64,000 nucleotides of DNA, from NCBI RefSeq assembly GCF_000428925.1, contig NZ_AUAW01000004.1:1-64000 (forward strand), in the 5' to 3' direction. The position numbers and the translations under genes are program-made. Shown in pieces: positions 38,473-46,707 of this stretch; within the stretch, counting starts at the first letter, position 1, and every line of letters begins with the position of its first letter. Source of the DNA: Furfurilactobacillus rossiae DSM 15814. GTDB taxonomy: Bacteria; Bacillota; Bacilli; Lactobacillales; Lactobacillaceae. The notes under the pieces are model-generated. The model did no database searches, was not told where the DNA came from, and worked only from the letters and a program-made list of their open reading frames with translations.

Positions 38473-39245
38473 TATGAATCATCTCTTTTGTAGTGAATGT
38501 ATTCGTAAGTGCTGGCGGCACTTCGCCGTTTCAACGTCAGGGTCACATCTTGCCAAAGCTCATGCTGCTGAGTTTTTCTTGACTGTCCTGCTGTTGGTCG
38601 AAACGGACCGTCAATATAAACAGTTAGCCGTGGTCGTTTGCTAAATTTACGTTTTTGATAGGTCGTCGTCATACAAAAGACGGGTTTCTGTGTTTTAACG
38701 GGGAAGCTAAATGATGTTTCTGGAAACGGCCGAATCTTTGTGTAATAGGGCCAAACGTGTGCTTCAGGATAAATGACAACATAGTTATTATGATCCATTA
38801 CCTGATTGACCGCTTTAATGAGCTGAATGGTCTGACTCGTCGTAGTTGCGGTTGGCAAGGCACCACAATAAGGTAGGTTAGGTCCCAATATTGGAAGTGT
38901 GAAATTTGCGGGGCTGACAATGGCGTGAAAACGTTGAGCACCACCGATAATTAAAGGCATAAACGCATCATTGACCGGTTGGGTGTGGTTTGCATACATA
39001 AAGTAGCCTTGATGGCGAAATGGTTTCAGGACACCCCGGTTAACCACCGTTAAATGCCAGGCAGCGTAACAATAAACATAAGCAAATGTCTTAGCCACAC
39101 CACGAAAGACAAGGGACCATAATCGTTCCCACCAGCGGTCACGATGCCACCGATAATTTTTAGGCAGAATATTCGTTTGGTGATTGGTCGTCACCACGTC
39201 GTCAGTCACATCATGGTAGGTTTGAACTCGTTTAATGTGCCTCAC
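38472..39245 (-). CDS. Divergent PlsC-like acyltransferase (first of pair)
   Basis: 257 residues. A hydrophobic stretch (about 40-65) precedes the core. Motif I is MYANHTQPVNDA: Asn takes the usual Asp position of NHx4D, with Asp one residue later. The motif III region is VIYPEAHVWPYYTKIRPFPE, lacking EGTR but sharing YPE-xxxW-xxY-x-K-x-RP with the other acyltransferase of the operon. First gene of a four-gene operon. The start is uncertain: GTG at 39243-39245 follows GGGAG with no spacing; the GGAGG is spaced 8 nt from an ATT codon two codons on, so a rare ATT start is possible. Confidence 0.75.
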   Translation of the reverse strand: MRHIKRVQTYHDVTDDVVTTNHQTNILPKNYRWHRDRWWERLWSLVFRGVAKTFAYVYCYAAWHLTVVNRGVLKPFRHQGYFMYANHTQPVNDAFMPLIIGGAQRFHAIVSPANFTLPILGPNLPYCGALPTATTTSQTIQLIKAVNQVMDHNNYVVIYPEAHVWPYYTKIRPFPETSFSFPVKTQKPVFCMTTTYQKRKFSKRPRLTVYIDGPFRPTAGQSRKTQQHELWQDVTLTLKRRSAASTYEYIHYKRDDS

Positions 39246-39820
39246 CTCCCTTAAGTCGGTTTCGTTTCTAATGTAATGTTAATCTTATCATAGATGCTGA
39301 CAATTGGTGTTTATTGATTAAGCACGATGAAACGTGGCTATTAAATAGGTTGATGGCTCTCACGAATTAGGCAGGCGCTGGTTAAGAAATAGTAACGGCC
39401 ATTAGCTATTAAGTGAACTCAAGAATAGCGAACATAGTCGTATTCTGTAAGCTAATAATTGTAGAAGAATGCATAATTTAAATTTGGTGAGCGACCACTC
39501 ACTTCTTTCACAATTTCAGTATATGTTTAATTGCATGAAAGTCAACACGGTTTATAAATAAGTGACTAACATGGCGCAAACATTCAGTCAGTGATGATTG
39601 TTCGCATCGTCCTAAGGTGTAGTGTGGTTGTCCTCTCTGGTAAGCGGTTCTTAAACGCTGACGTTAGTTCGTTACAACGAAAGGTCGACTGCATCGTGAA
39701 ATTTTTGAAATAGGTCTTCAACCTTCAACTTTTCTGCTAATCAAACATTACGTGAAGTTTATTTTAAGTCCAACGTGTTATGGTGAACCTATAAAGTTTG
39801 TCATTGGGAGGATATTTAAT
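39246..39820. other. Gene-free spacer between acyltransferase operon and wecB
   Basis: No convincing gene in this 575-bp stretch between divergent genes. It must hold promoters for both sides, but I see no strong -35/-10 pair for either. A GTGAG..CTCAC inverted repeat (39487-39502) might be an operator. GGGAGGA at 39806 is the wecB ribosome-binding site. Confidence 0.5.
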
Positions 39821-40939
39821 ATGGCACAGCAGCCAATTAAGGTAATGTTGATTTTTGGAACTCGGCCAGAAGCAATTAAAATGGCGCCGGTAGTGCAACG
39901 TTTGCAACAGGACGACCGTTTTTTGCCAATTGTCGTCGTGACCGCCCAACACCGAGAAATGCTGGATCAGGTGTTAACGATTTTTCATATTAAACCGGAT
40001 TATGATTTAAACATTATGCGAGCAGGACAAACTTTGACTGGGATTACGGTTCACGTCATTAGCCAGTTGGATACGATTATTCAGCAGGAGCAACCGCGCT
40101 TGATTTTGGTTCACGGCGATACCACAACTACGTTTGCTGCGTCGGTGAGCGCCTTCTATCACCAGGTTGCCATTGGACACGTTGAGGCCGGGTTGCGGAC
40201 ATGGGATAAGTATTCTCCGTATCCTGAAGAAATGAATCGTCAGTTGACTGATGTGCTGAGTGATCTTTATTTTGCACCAACCACAACAAGTCGCGACAAC
40301 TTATTGAAAGAAAACCATCCCGCTAGGCAGATTTTTGTCACGGGGAACACCGCTATTGATGCGCTTGGCGAAACAGTCACGCAGAATTATCATCATGAAG
40401 TTTTGGACAGAATTCCTGCAGGACACAAGTTTGTATTATTGACGATGCACCGGCGTGAGAATCAGGGAGAACCAATGCGCGCAACCTTCCGAGCAATCAA
40501 ACGCGTTGTAGATGAGCGCCAAGATTTAGACGTGGTCTATCCTGTTCATCTCAGTCCTAACGTTCAAGAAGCTGCACATGAAGTGTTTGCCGATGACGAA
40601 CGCATTCACTTGATTGAACCACTAGATGTGGCTGATTTTCATAATCTAGCTGCCAAGGCCTTATTTATCATGACGGATTCTGGCGGTGTCCAAGAAGAAG
40701 CACCATCCTTAGGCAAGCCTGTTTTGGTATTGCGCGAAACAACGGAACGGCCAGAAGGAGTTACAGCGGGCACACTGAAGTTAGTAGGCACAGACGAAGA
40801 AAATGTTTACACGGCAATGACTAATTTATTAACTAATCAAGCCGAATATGAAGCAATGGCTAGCGCCAAAAATCCTTATGGGGATGGGCATGCAAGTGAA
40901 AGAATTGCCGACGCGATTGCAACATACTTTAGGGCCTAG
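39821..40939 (+). CDS. wecB: UDP-N-acetylglucosamine 2-epimerase (non-hydrolysing)
   Basis: 372 residues, typical. It starts VMLIFGTRPEAIKMAPVVQ and contains HGDTTTTFAASVSAFY, HVEAGLRTWDKYSPYPEEMNRQ, LLTMHRRENQGEPM and TDSGGVQEEAPSLGKPVLVLRETTERPEG, all hallmarks of the non-hydrolysing epimerase. It interconverts UDP-GlcNAc and UDP-ManNAc, supplying ManNAc for teichoic-acid linkage units and surface polysaccharides. The ATG at 39821 has GGGAGGA 8 nt upstream; the frame extends 23 codons further without such a site. Also named mnaA. Single gene, followed by a parS-like site. Confidence 0.96.
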   Translation: MAQQPIKVMLIFGTRPEAIKMAPVVQRLQQDDRFLPIVVVTAQHREMLDQVLTIFHIKPDYDLNIMRAGQTLTGITVHVISQLDTIIQQEQPRLILVHGDTTTTFAASVSAFYHQVAIGHVEAGLRTWDKYSPYPEEMNRQLTDVLSDLYFAPTTTSRDNLLKENHPARQIFVTGNTAIDALGETVTQNYHHEVLDRIPAGHKFVLLTMHRRENQGEPMRATFRAIKRVVDERQDLDVVYPVHLSPNVQEAAHEVFADDERIHLIEPLDVADFHNLAAKALFIMTDSGGVQEEAPSLGKPVLVLRETTERPEGVTAGTLKLVGTDEENVYTAMTNLLTNQAEYEAMASAKNPYGDGHASERIADAIATYFRA

Positions 40940-40974
40940 TTTCATCACGAGGGTTGCAAAGTTAGTAAAAAGGG

Positions 40975-40990
40975 CGTTTCATGTGAAACA
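40975..40990. other. parS-like centromere site (3)
   Basis: CGTTTCATGTGAAACA matches the ParB-binding consensus at 14 of 16 positions and shares the TTTCATGTGAAACA core with the site at 33650. Located between wecB and the TetR gene. Confidence 0.5.
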
Positions 40991-41027
40991 TAATCTTTAG
41001 CTGACTAATGCAAGGAGGTCCAAACGT

Positions 41028-41606
41028 ATGACTATCAAACCAGAAAGTTTTCGTCAGGAAAAGACGCGCCAAGAGCTAATCGACGCAATGCAAGTTCTGT
41101 TGGTGCACAAACCGTTTGAGCAAATTAGCGTAAACGATATTTGCGAACAATCACATAACCACCGCAGCACTTTTTATCGGTATTATCATGACAAGTATGA
41201 TTTGCTACAAGATGAGTTTCGGATGGTTCGTGAAACGATGGATACCGATAACCAGATTCCCAGTCGACAATTTGTTGAACAGATTGTCGATTTTGCTCAA
41301 GAAAACCAGCGGGTATTTCGGAATTTAACGACCGCCAATTCGCATGAAAATATGTACTACGTGTTGACTGCGGCTACAGAGCAAACGCTCAAAGAAAAGC
41401 TGGCGGAACAGAAAAAAACTGACGATCCACTCATTCAACAAGTTGAGGATTCTCCTCGTCCGGACTTGGTGATTAGCTTAATTGCCGGTGCCATTGTTAA
41501 TTTAATGATCCGTTGGGTGACAACGGAACAGAGTACACCAAAGGACGAAATTGTTACTTTCCTGACAGATGGTTTAAACCGAATTTGCATTGTTCCAGAA
41601 ACGTAA
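41028..41606 (+). CDS. TetR-family transcriptional regulator
   Basis: 192 residues. The N-terminal HTH reads KTRQELIDAMQVLLVHKPFEQISVNDICEQSHNHRSTFYRYYHDKYDLL, the TetR/AcrR signature. The helical ligand-binding C-terminal domain follows. AAGGAGGTCCAAACGT precedes the ATG. It lies directly upstream of the MMPL exporter gene in the same direction, separated by a terminator, and most likely represses that exporter. Ligand unknown. Confidence 0.92.
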   Translation: MTIKPESFRQEKTRQELIDAMQVLLVHKPFEQISVNDICEQSHNHRSTFYRYYHDKYDLLQDEFRMVRETMDTDNQIPSRQFVEQIVDFAQENQRVFRNLTTANSHENMYYVLTAATEQTLKEKLAEQKKTDDPLIQQVEDSPRPDLVISLIAGAIVNLMIRWVTTEQSTPKDEIVTFLTDGLNRICIVPET

Positions 41607-41613
41607 TTAAAAC

Positions 41614-41657
41614 AAAAAGAATCAAGTGTCTTTTTTTGAGATACTTGGTTCTTTTTG
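41614..41657 (+). terminator. Terminator between tetR-like gene and MMPL gene
   Basis: AAAAAGAATCAAGTGTC pairs with GAGATACTTGGTTCTTTTT around a T7 loop. It separates the regulator from the exporter transcript. Confidence 0.82.
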
Positions 41658-41683
41658 TTTCTGTTCGCAATTAATTTATCTGG

Positions 41684-41721
41684 TTATACTGAGGTCACTT
41701 TTTTGAGAGAAAGGGACCTCA
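41684..41721 (+). promoter_or_regulatory. MMPL gene promoter and inverted repeat
   Basis: TATACT at 41685-41690 serves as -10 (TTCGCA 16 bases upstream). It is followed by the inverted repeat TGAGGTC (41690-41696) and GACCTCA (41715-41721). The repeat overlaps the start of transcription and the AAAGGGA ribosome-binding site. It may be the TetR operator or an RNA hairpin. Confidence 0.5.
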
Positions 41722-41727
41722 AGACGT

Positions 41728-44310
41728 ATGGAAAGAAAATTTGAACAGCTAGGACAATTCATTCAAAAGCACACGGTAGTCTTGCTTGTCGGCATGTTAG
41801 CCATCACTGTTTTCCTTGGCTTTGGTTTGCCTAAGGTGCAGATGGATATGGGCAATGATGTGTTTGTGAACACGAAATCGCAAGTTTACAAGGATACAGA
41901 GACCTATCAGAAAAACTTTGGCGGTGATTCTGCATATATTCTGTTATCAGGGCACCAAGATAAACTTATTTCACATGAAACAATGCAGAAAATCCATAGT
42001 TTAGATGGACGTTTGAACAAGATTGATAACGTTCGCGGAACGACTAACGTTGTGAATGTACTAAACGCAACGTTGAAGAGCGGCAACGCCTCATCAGTAC
42101 AGAGCACGGATCAAAATGGATCTGGCCAATCAACGCAGACAAAACTGATGAACAGTTTATCTAAGAAACAAAAACAACAGTTGCAGTCAACGCTCGCTCA
42201 GTCCTTGACGCCAGCCCAGCAACAGCAAGTGCAACAGTATACGTTAACTATTTTGACACCTACTCAAAAGCAAGCGTTGGCGGCAAATCCGGTCGCAGCC
42301 AGTCAAATGACCGGTCAGTTGAATCTAAAGCAACAACAGCAGATTCAAACCTACATGATGTCTTTGCTGACAGCAGGGCAGCGCCAACAATTGACTGGTC
42401 AAGTAATGGCACAGGTGCCTCGTGTTGAAAAAATGTCGACACCAATGCTTAATGCGCTGATTTTTTCGAACAACGGCAAGGTTCCTTCAGCGATGCAACA
42501 ATTATTGCCGAAGGATGGCCGCCACGTGTTAGTAGTGGTTAATACTTCCGATAAAACAGACATGAGTACGTACGTTAAAATGACGCGAGATATCAATCGT
42601 GCCATCAAGCAAACACATTTTCAAGATGGTGTAAAAGTGCGTTTGGCAGGCTCACCAGCAATCACTAGTCAGGTTCAAACTCAAGTAACGCGAGCAATGA
42701 TGATTATGCTTGGTCTTGCCGTCGTTGTAATGGTGATCGTGCTTTCGTTGATTTTCCGCGTTCGCCGTCGATTGTTTCCACTGTTGTTTGTCGCTGTTAG
42801 TTTGATTTGGACGTTTGGTTTCATGGGCTGGACAGGCATCTCGCTGACATTGGCTACGATGGCGACATTACCTATTATCATCGGTTTGGGGACTGATTTT
42901 GGTGTTCAGTTTCAAAATCGTTATGAGGAGACATTTAGACAACAACATAATCGTCAAGACGCCTTGAATACCGGAATTGGCAAGATGGGACCAGCTGTCG
43001 GGATTGCGTTGATTGTCATGACGTTTAGCTTTCTGACAATGTTCTTGTCGAAGGCGCCGATGATGCAACAATTCGGGCTAACGTTGGCTATTGGCGTTGT
43101 CAGCGCCTATCTGACGGAACTAATTTTGATGTTTAGTTTGTTACCATTCTTTGATCGGCATGCCGAACCTGTAAAAGCTGCCGAACCTCACAAACTGAGT
43201 CAGCCATCTGGTTTGGCAAAGGTGTTAGCGCGTTACGCGGCATTTGTGACCAAACACAGTGTTATTGTGCTGATTATTGGCGTATTACTAGGCGGCGCTG
43301 GCTTTGCGGTGGAACATAATATCAACACCGAAACTGACATGACCAAGATGATTCCACAACAGATGACTGCGCTTAAGGACACGAAATATCTGCAAAAACA
43401 AATTGGCTCAACCACTTATATTACCTATTTGGTGAGGGCCGACGACGTTCGTGACAAGCGGGTGATGCAGTATACAGATCAGTTTGGCCGGCAAGAACAA
43501 CGACGATATCATGATGTGACCGACGTTACGAGCCTGCCAACTAGTTTGAATTTAAGCGGACAACAATTAACCGATACAAAACAAGGAACCTTGAATAGCG
43601 GTATTGCCAGTTTACCTAGTTCTATGAAGCAGGTGTTGATGAGTAATAATCAGCATTATGCGACGCTGCAATTTAAGATCAACAAGAATTTGTCGAGCGC
43701 TGACCAACTGAAATTGATGAACAAAATTACTAAGGATATTGATGCACCACACGGAATTCACGTTGCGCCGGCCGGAGCTGAGGTCATGATGCTGACGGGA
43801 AGTCATAATATGACAGCTAATCACTGGTTGATTATTATTGCCGGAATCGCGATTATCTTCCTCGTTCTGTTTGTAATCTATCGCGATCCACGATTCGCTA
43901 TGTATCCGATTTTACCGATTCTGTTAGTGCTAGGACTGTCTCCGCTCACATTGTGGTTGATGGGCACGTCATACAATCCGTTGACGATTTCTCTAAGTTC
44001 CCTAGTTCTCGGGATTGGGACTGAATTTACGATTCTGATTCTGGAGAGGTACCGAGAAGAACAAAAACGGGGTAAGTCGACTGTGGACGCGACAATCAGT
44101 GCTGTGTCATCCGTTGGACAGGCCATCTTCGTGTCTGGTATGACAGTCATTGGTGGCTTCTCCGCGATTATCTTTGCCAGTTTCCCTGTGCTGAAGTCGT
44201 TTGGACTAATTACGGTGATCGATACTGGGTTCTCGCTGATTAGTGCACTGACGATTCTGCCAGCCATCATTGTGTTCATGCATCGTGGTGACAAACGGAA
44301 ACAGGTGTAA
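41728..44310 (+). CDS. MMPL/RND-family membrane transporter
   Basis: 860 residues with 12 membrane segments in two halves (helix 1 near 16-38, cluster near 325-470; helix 7 near 505, cluster near 690-850) and two large external loops. The conserved helix-4 motif is GLGTDFGVQFQNRYEE in half one and GIGTEFTILILERYREE in half two; the Asp is the likely proton-relay residue. The first loop contains a Gln-rich stretch (about 135-235) with degenerate repeats (SLTPAQQQQVQQ, ILTPTQKQAL, LLTAGQRQQL). It probably exports lipids or amphiphilic compounds using the proton gradient. It is paired with an upstream TetR gene. Confidence 0.9.
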   Translation: MERKFEQLGQFIQKHTVVLLVGMLAITVFLGFGLPKVQMDMGNDVFVNTKSQVYKDTETYQKNFGGDSAYILLSGHQDKLISHETMQKIHSLDGRLNKIDNVRGTTNVVNVLNATLKSGNASSVQSTDQNGSGQSTQTKLMNSLSKKQKQQLQSTLAQSLTPAQQQQVQQYTLTILTPTQKQALAANPVAASQMTGQLNLKQQQQIQTYMMSLLTAGQRQQLTGQVMAQVPRVEKMSTPMLNALIFSNNGKVPSAMQQLLPKDGRHVLVVVNTSDKTDMSTYVKMTRDINRAIKQTHFQDGVKVRLAGSPAITSQVQTQVTRAMMIMLGLAVVVMVIVLSLIFRVRRRLFPLLFVAVSLIWTFGFMGWTGISLTLATMATLPIIIGLGTDFGVQFQNRYEETFRQQHNRQDALNTGIGKMGPAVGIALIVMTFSFLTMFLSKAPMMQQFGLTLAIGVVSAYLTELILMFSLLPFFDRHAEPVKAAEPHKLSQPSGLAKVLARYAAFVTKHSVIVLIIGVLLGGAGFAVEHNINTETDMTKMIPQQMTALKDTKYLQKQIGSTTYITYLVRADDVRDKRVMQYTDQFGRQEQRRYHDVTDVTSLPTSLNLSGQQLTDTKQGTLNSGIASLPSSMKQVLMSNNQHYATLQFKINKNLSSADQLKLMNKITKDIDAPHGIHVAPAGAEVMMLTGSHNMTANHWLIIIAGIAIIFLVLFVIYRDPRFAMYPILPILLVLGLSPLTLWLMGTSYNPLTISLSSLVLGIGTEFTILILERYREEQKRGKSTVDATISAVSSVGQAIFVSGMTVIGGFSAIIFASFPVLKSFGLITVIDTGFSLISALTILPAIIVFMHRGDKRKQV

Positions 44311-44334
44311 AGAGAGGATTTAGTCTTAATTAGC

Positions 44335-44394
44335 ATTGAGTGGACTAATGAACCGCGTTTTTGTGACTGTAAAAATTAGTCATAGTCACTCAAT
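44335..44394. repeat. Bulged inverted repeat downstream of MMPL gene
   Basis: ATTGAGTGGACTAAT (44335-44349) is complementary to ATTAGTC plus CACTCAAT (44375-44394), with an ATAGT bulge. There is no T run, so termination is doubtful; function unknown. Confidence 0.55.
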
Positions 44395-44442
44395 CAGAAT
44401 GAAACACATTAGTATTTTAAACCTCTAACTATAGGTACAAAG

Positions 44443-44485
44443 AAACAGTGTCACCCTGAAAATTGATCAGTGGGTGGCACTGTTT
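44443..44485 (+). terminator. Terminator upstream of TMEM175-like gene
   Basis: AAACAGTGTCACCC pairs with GGGTGGCACTGTTT (one wobble), followed by TT. Its 3' arm precedes the start codon of the next gene by 32 nt, supporting the later start chosen there. Confidence 0.75.
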
Positions 44486-44517
44486 TGTGGTGTAATAGGC
44501 CTAAGGGGGTTCAGCAA

Positions 44518-45099
44518 ATGATGTTTAAAAATTCAAAATCACGTCTCGTTGCGATATCAGATGGTGTATTTGCGGTGGTGCTCACCATTATGGTGTTGGG
44601 CGTCGTGGTGCCAGAGCATCCCACTAAACTTTTAATCGGTATTGCTTTTCGCCAAATCGTTATTTTTTTAATTAGTTTTGCCATTGTTGCACAATACTGG
44701 ATGTTACATCAGGAATTATTTAGCGCCCTGGAAAAAGTTTCAGTTAGGGTGATTGTGATGAACTTTTACTATCTGGCACTTATATCGTTAATCCCCTTTG
44801 TGACTGCTTGGTTAAGTCGGGAACTTTTCAATCGTATCGTTGTCATAACCTTTGCAACTGTCTTAGTGTTAGTGGACCTATTACAGTATTTACTGTTTAG
44901 ATTAGTTGTACATGAGTCACATATGACACCTAAAACGCATGATTTAGAAGAGATCCGTTCTACAAAAATGATGTTTTGGATTAGTGTCAGTTACGTTGTC
45001 GTTGGTGGCATATTTCCTAAAACGTTACTTGTACTGATTCTATTGGGCATGTTTACGCGTACAGTTGTCACACACTGGTATCGTCAAGGAAATCAATAG
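44518..45099 (+). CDS. TMEM175/DUF1211-family membrane protein, single unit (putative K+ channel)
   Basis: 193 residues with about six membrane segments. The N-terminus SRLVAISDGVFAVVLTIMVL is the DUF1211/TMEM175 signature, with RxxxISD instead of RxxxFSD. Family members assemble as tetrameric K+-conducting channels. The start is ATG 44518 (or 44521) with AAGGGGG 8 nt upstream; a longer frame would begin inside a terminator stem. The last 7 bases overlap the convergent pyrD gene end. It is the second member of this family in the window and clearly shorter than the double one. Confidence 0.85.
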   Translation: MMFKNSKSRLVAISDGVFAVVLTIMVLGVVVPEHPTKLLIGIAFRQIVIFLISFAIVAQYWMLHQELFSALEKVSVRVIVMNFYYLALISLIPFVTAWLSRELFNRIVVITFATVLVLVDLLQYLLFRLVVHESHMTPKTHDLEEIRSTKMMFWISVSYVVVGGIFPKTLLVLILLGMFTRTVVTHWYRQGNQ

Positions 45100-45986
45100 G
45101 TTGCTGATGGCCAAGTTAAGTCGTATTCAGCTAGGGTTTCCGGAATGTTCGCCGCAATGTTTGCACAGGATGCAGGGTCATGAAACGTGGCGGCCCCGAC
45201 TTGAACGGCGTTTGCACCAGCTAGCATGAGTTCTACAGCGTCTTTACTGGTAGAAACGCCACCGACGCCGACGATAGGCAGTGTGGATGCCTGGCGGACC
45301 TGGTGCACCATATAGACGGCTAGCGGGTGAATTGCTTGTCCAGATAAGCCACCAGTGCCATGTGCTAAACGCGGTTTTTGCGTTGCAAGATCAATTTCCA
45401 TGCCTAGTAGAGTGTTGATGAGGACGAGACCTGTGGCACCGCCAGCTTCGGCTGCTTTAGCAATCGGGACAATATCCGTTACATTCGGTGTGAGTTTAAC
45501 AAACACTGGTTTATCCACGGCGGCCACAATTTTGGCGGTCAAGGTTTGAACAGTTACCGGATCTGTGCCGAATGCGAGGCCGCCATGATCGACATTAGGG
45601 CAGGAAACGTTGACCTCAATGAATTTAACGTTTGGCGCCGTGGTTAGTTGTTTTGCAACCTCAACGTACTCGTCCATGCTACCGCCCGCGACGCTGCCAA
45701 CGATTGGTAGATCAGGATAATGAGTGGCAAGCCAAGGCAGCTTTTCGGCCATGACATTTTTAATGCCGGGATTTTTTAACCCAACGGCGTTTAGCCAACC
45801 GGCAGTAGTGTTAGTTGTCGTTGGCCAAGGATTACCCGTTCGGGGTTCGGCCGTTGTCGATTTAATTACTAGGGCGCCAAGCGCATTGAGATCAGTCTTT
45901 TGGGCCAGTTCCTGACCGTAACCGACTGTACCGCTGGCCGCAATGACTGGATTTTTCAAACGCACACCTGCAAGTGTAATAGACAT
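45093..45986 (-). CDS. pyrD: Dihydroorotate dehydrogenase, class 1 (1B-like)
   Basis: 297 residues. It starts SITLAGVRLKNPVIAASGTVGYG. It has the catalytic-cysteine block FIEVNVSCPNVDHGGLAFGTDP and FMN-site segments FVKLTPNVTD, LINTLLGM and GVGGVSTSKDAVELMLAGANAVQVG. It oxidises dihydroorotate to orotate in UMP synthesis. Class 1B enzymes usually work with PyrK, but no pyrK is adjacent. The ATG at 45984-45986 has AGGAGG 5 nt upstream. It is the last gene of pyrF-pyrE-pyrD, 46 nt after pyrE. Confidence 0.95.
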   Translation of the reverse strand: MSITLAGVRLKNPVIAASGTVGYGQELAQKTDLNALGALVIKSTTAEPRTGNPWPTTTNTTAGWLNAVGLKNPGIKNVMAEKLPWLATHYPDLPIVGSVAGGSMDEYVEVAKQLTTAPNVKFIEVNVSCPNVDHGGLAFGTDPVTVQTLTAKIVAAVDKPVFVKLTPNVTDIVPIAKAAEAGGATGLVLINTLLGMEIDLATQKPRLAHGTGGLSGQAIHPLAVYMVHQVRQASTLPIVGVGGVSTSKDAVELMLAGANAVQVGAATFHDPASCANIAANIPETLAEYDLTWPSATY

Positions 45987-46032
45987 GTTAACCTCCTGAA
46001 TATAATGAGTTGTGTTGTCAACAAGTATTGAG

Positions 46033-46707
46033 CTACATGGATACTGGCTGCCAGTGCCAAGGATCATTATGCCAGGCCTTGGCCAATTTGCAGTCTACCT
46101 CACTTAACTCATGGTGGTTGGTGAGATGCTCAAGTAGTAGGTGATAGTCCAACAGTGGCGTCAATGATGTTTTCGCCTGTTTAAAATTAGTTTTTGCATC
46201 TGGCAGGTCGTAACTAAAGACAGAAACGACACCGTCTACGCGGGCGCCAGTAGCGCCGACCGCTTTTGCCGCGCCAAGCACACTGCCACCGGTCGAAATG
46301 AGATCATCAATAAGTACAACGTGATCTTTGGATGATAATGCCCCTTCAATTTGTTTGCCAGTCCCGTGATCCTTTGGGTGAGACCGTACGTAAATCAATG
46401 GCAGTGAAAGTGCCTCGGCTACCCATGCAGCATGGGGAATACCGGCAGTAGCGACCCCAGCGATGACCGTTGCATCTGGATATTGGCGTTTGATTAAGGC
46501 TGTGAGACCTGTTGCGATATGCTGACGCAATTCGGGATAGCTGATCGTCATGCGCAAATCTGTGTAGACTGGCGAAATCATCCCGCTAGCATATTGAAAT
46601 GGCTGGTTTGGGGAGACCTTAACGGCCTTGATAGCCAGTAATTCAGTGATGATCGTTTCAGTTAGGTCAGTTTTATTTGCGTTTGAGGTGTTATCTACGT
46701 TAGTCAT
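46033..46707 (-). CDS. pyrE: Orotate phosphoribosyltransferase
   Basis: 224 residues. The PRPP loop is VVLIDDLISTGGSVLGAA. Upstream are FQYASGMISPVYTDLR and TVIAGVATAGIPHAAWVAEAL, then IYVRSHPKDHGTGKQIEG, all OPRTase motifs. It makes OMP from orotate and PRPP. Its start overlaps the end of pyrF by 8 nt, so the two are translationally coupled. Confidence 0.97.
   Translation of the reverse strand: MTNVDNTSNANKTDLTETIITELLAIKAVKVSPNQPFQYASGMISPVYTDLRMTISYPELRQHIATGLTALIKRQYPDATVIAGVATAGIPHAAWVAEALSLPLIYVRSHPKDHGTGKQIEGALSSKDHVVLIDDLISTGGSVLGAAKAVGATGARVDGVVSVFSYDLPDAKTNFKQAKTSLTPLLDYHLLLEHLTNHHELSEVDCKLAKAWHNDPWHWQPVSM

Noticed and set aside
39423-39435. AATAGCGAACATA, PurBox-like
   Set aside because: Two mismatches including the core, and no purine-linked gene next to it.
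41967-41982. TATTTCACATGAAACA, parS-like
   Set aside because: Two mismatches including a central base that breaks the CACGTG core, inside the MMPL coding sequence; kept out of the site list.
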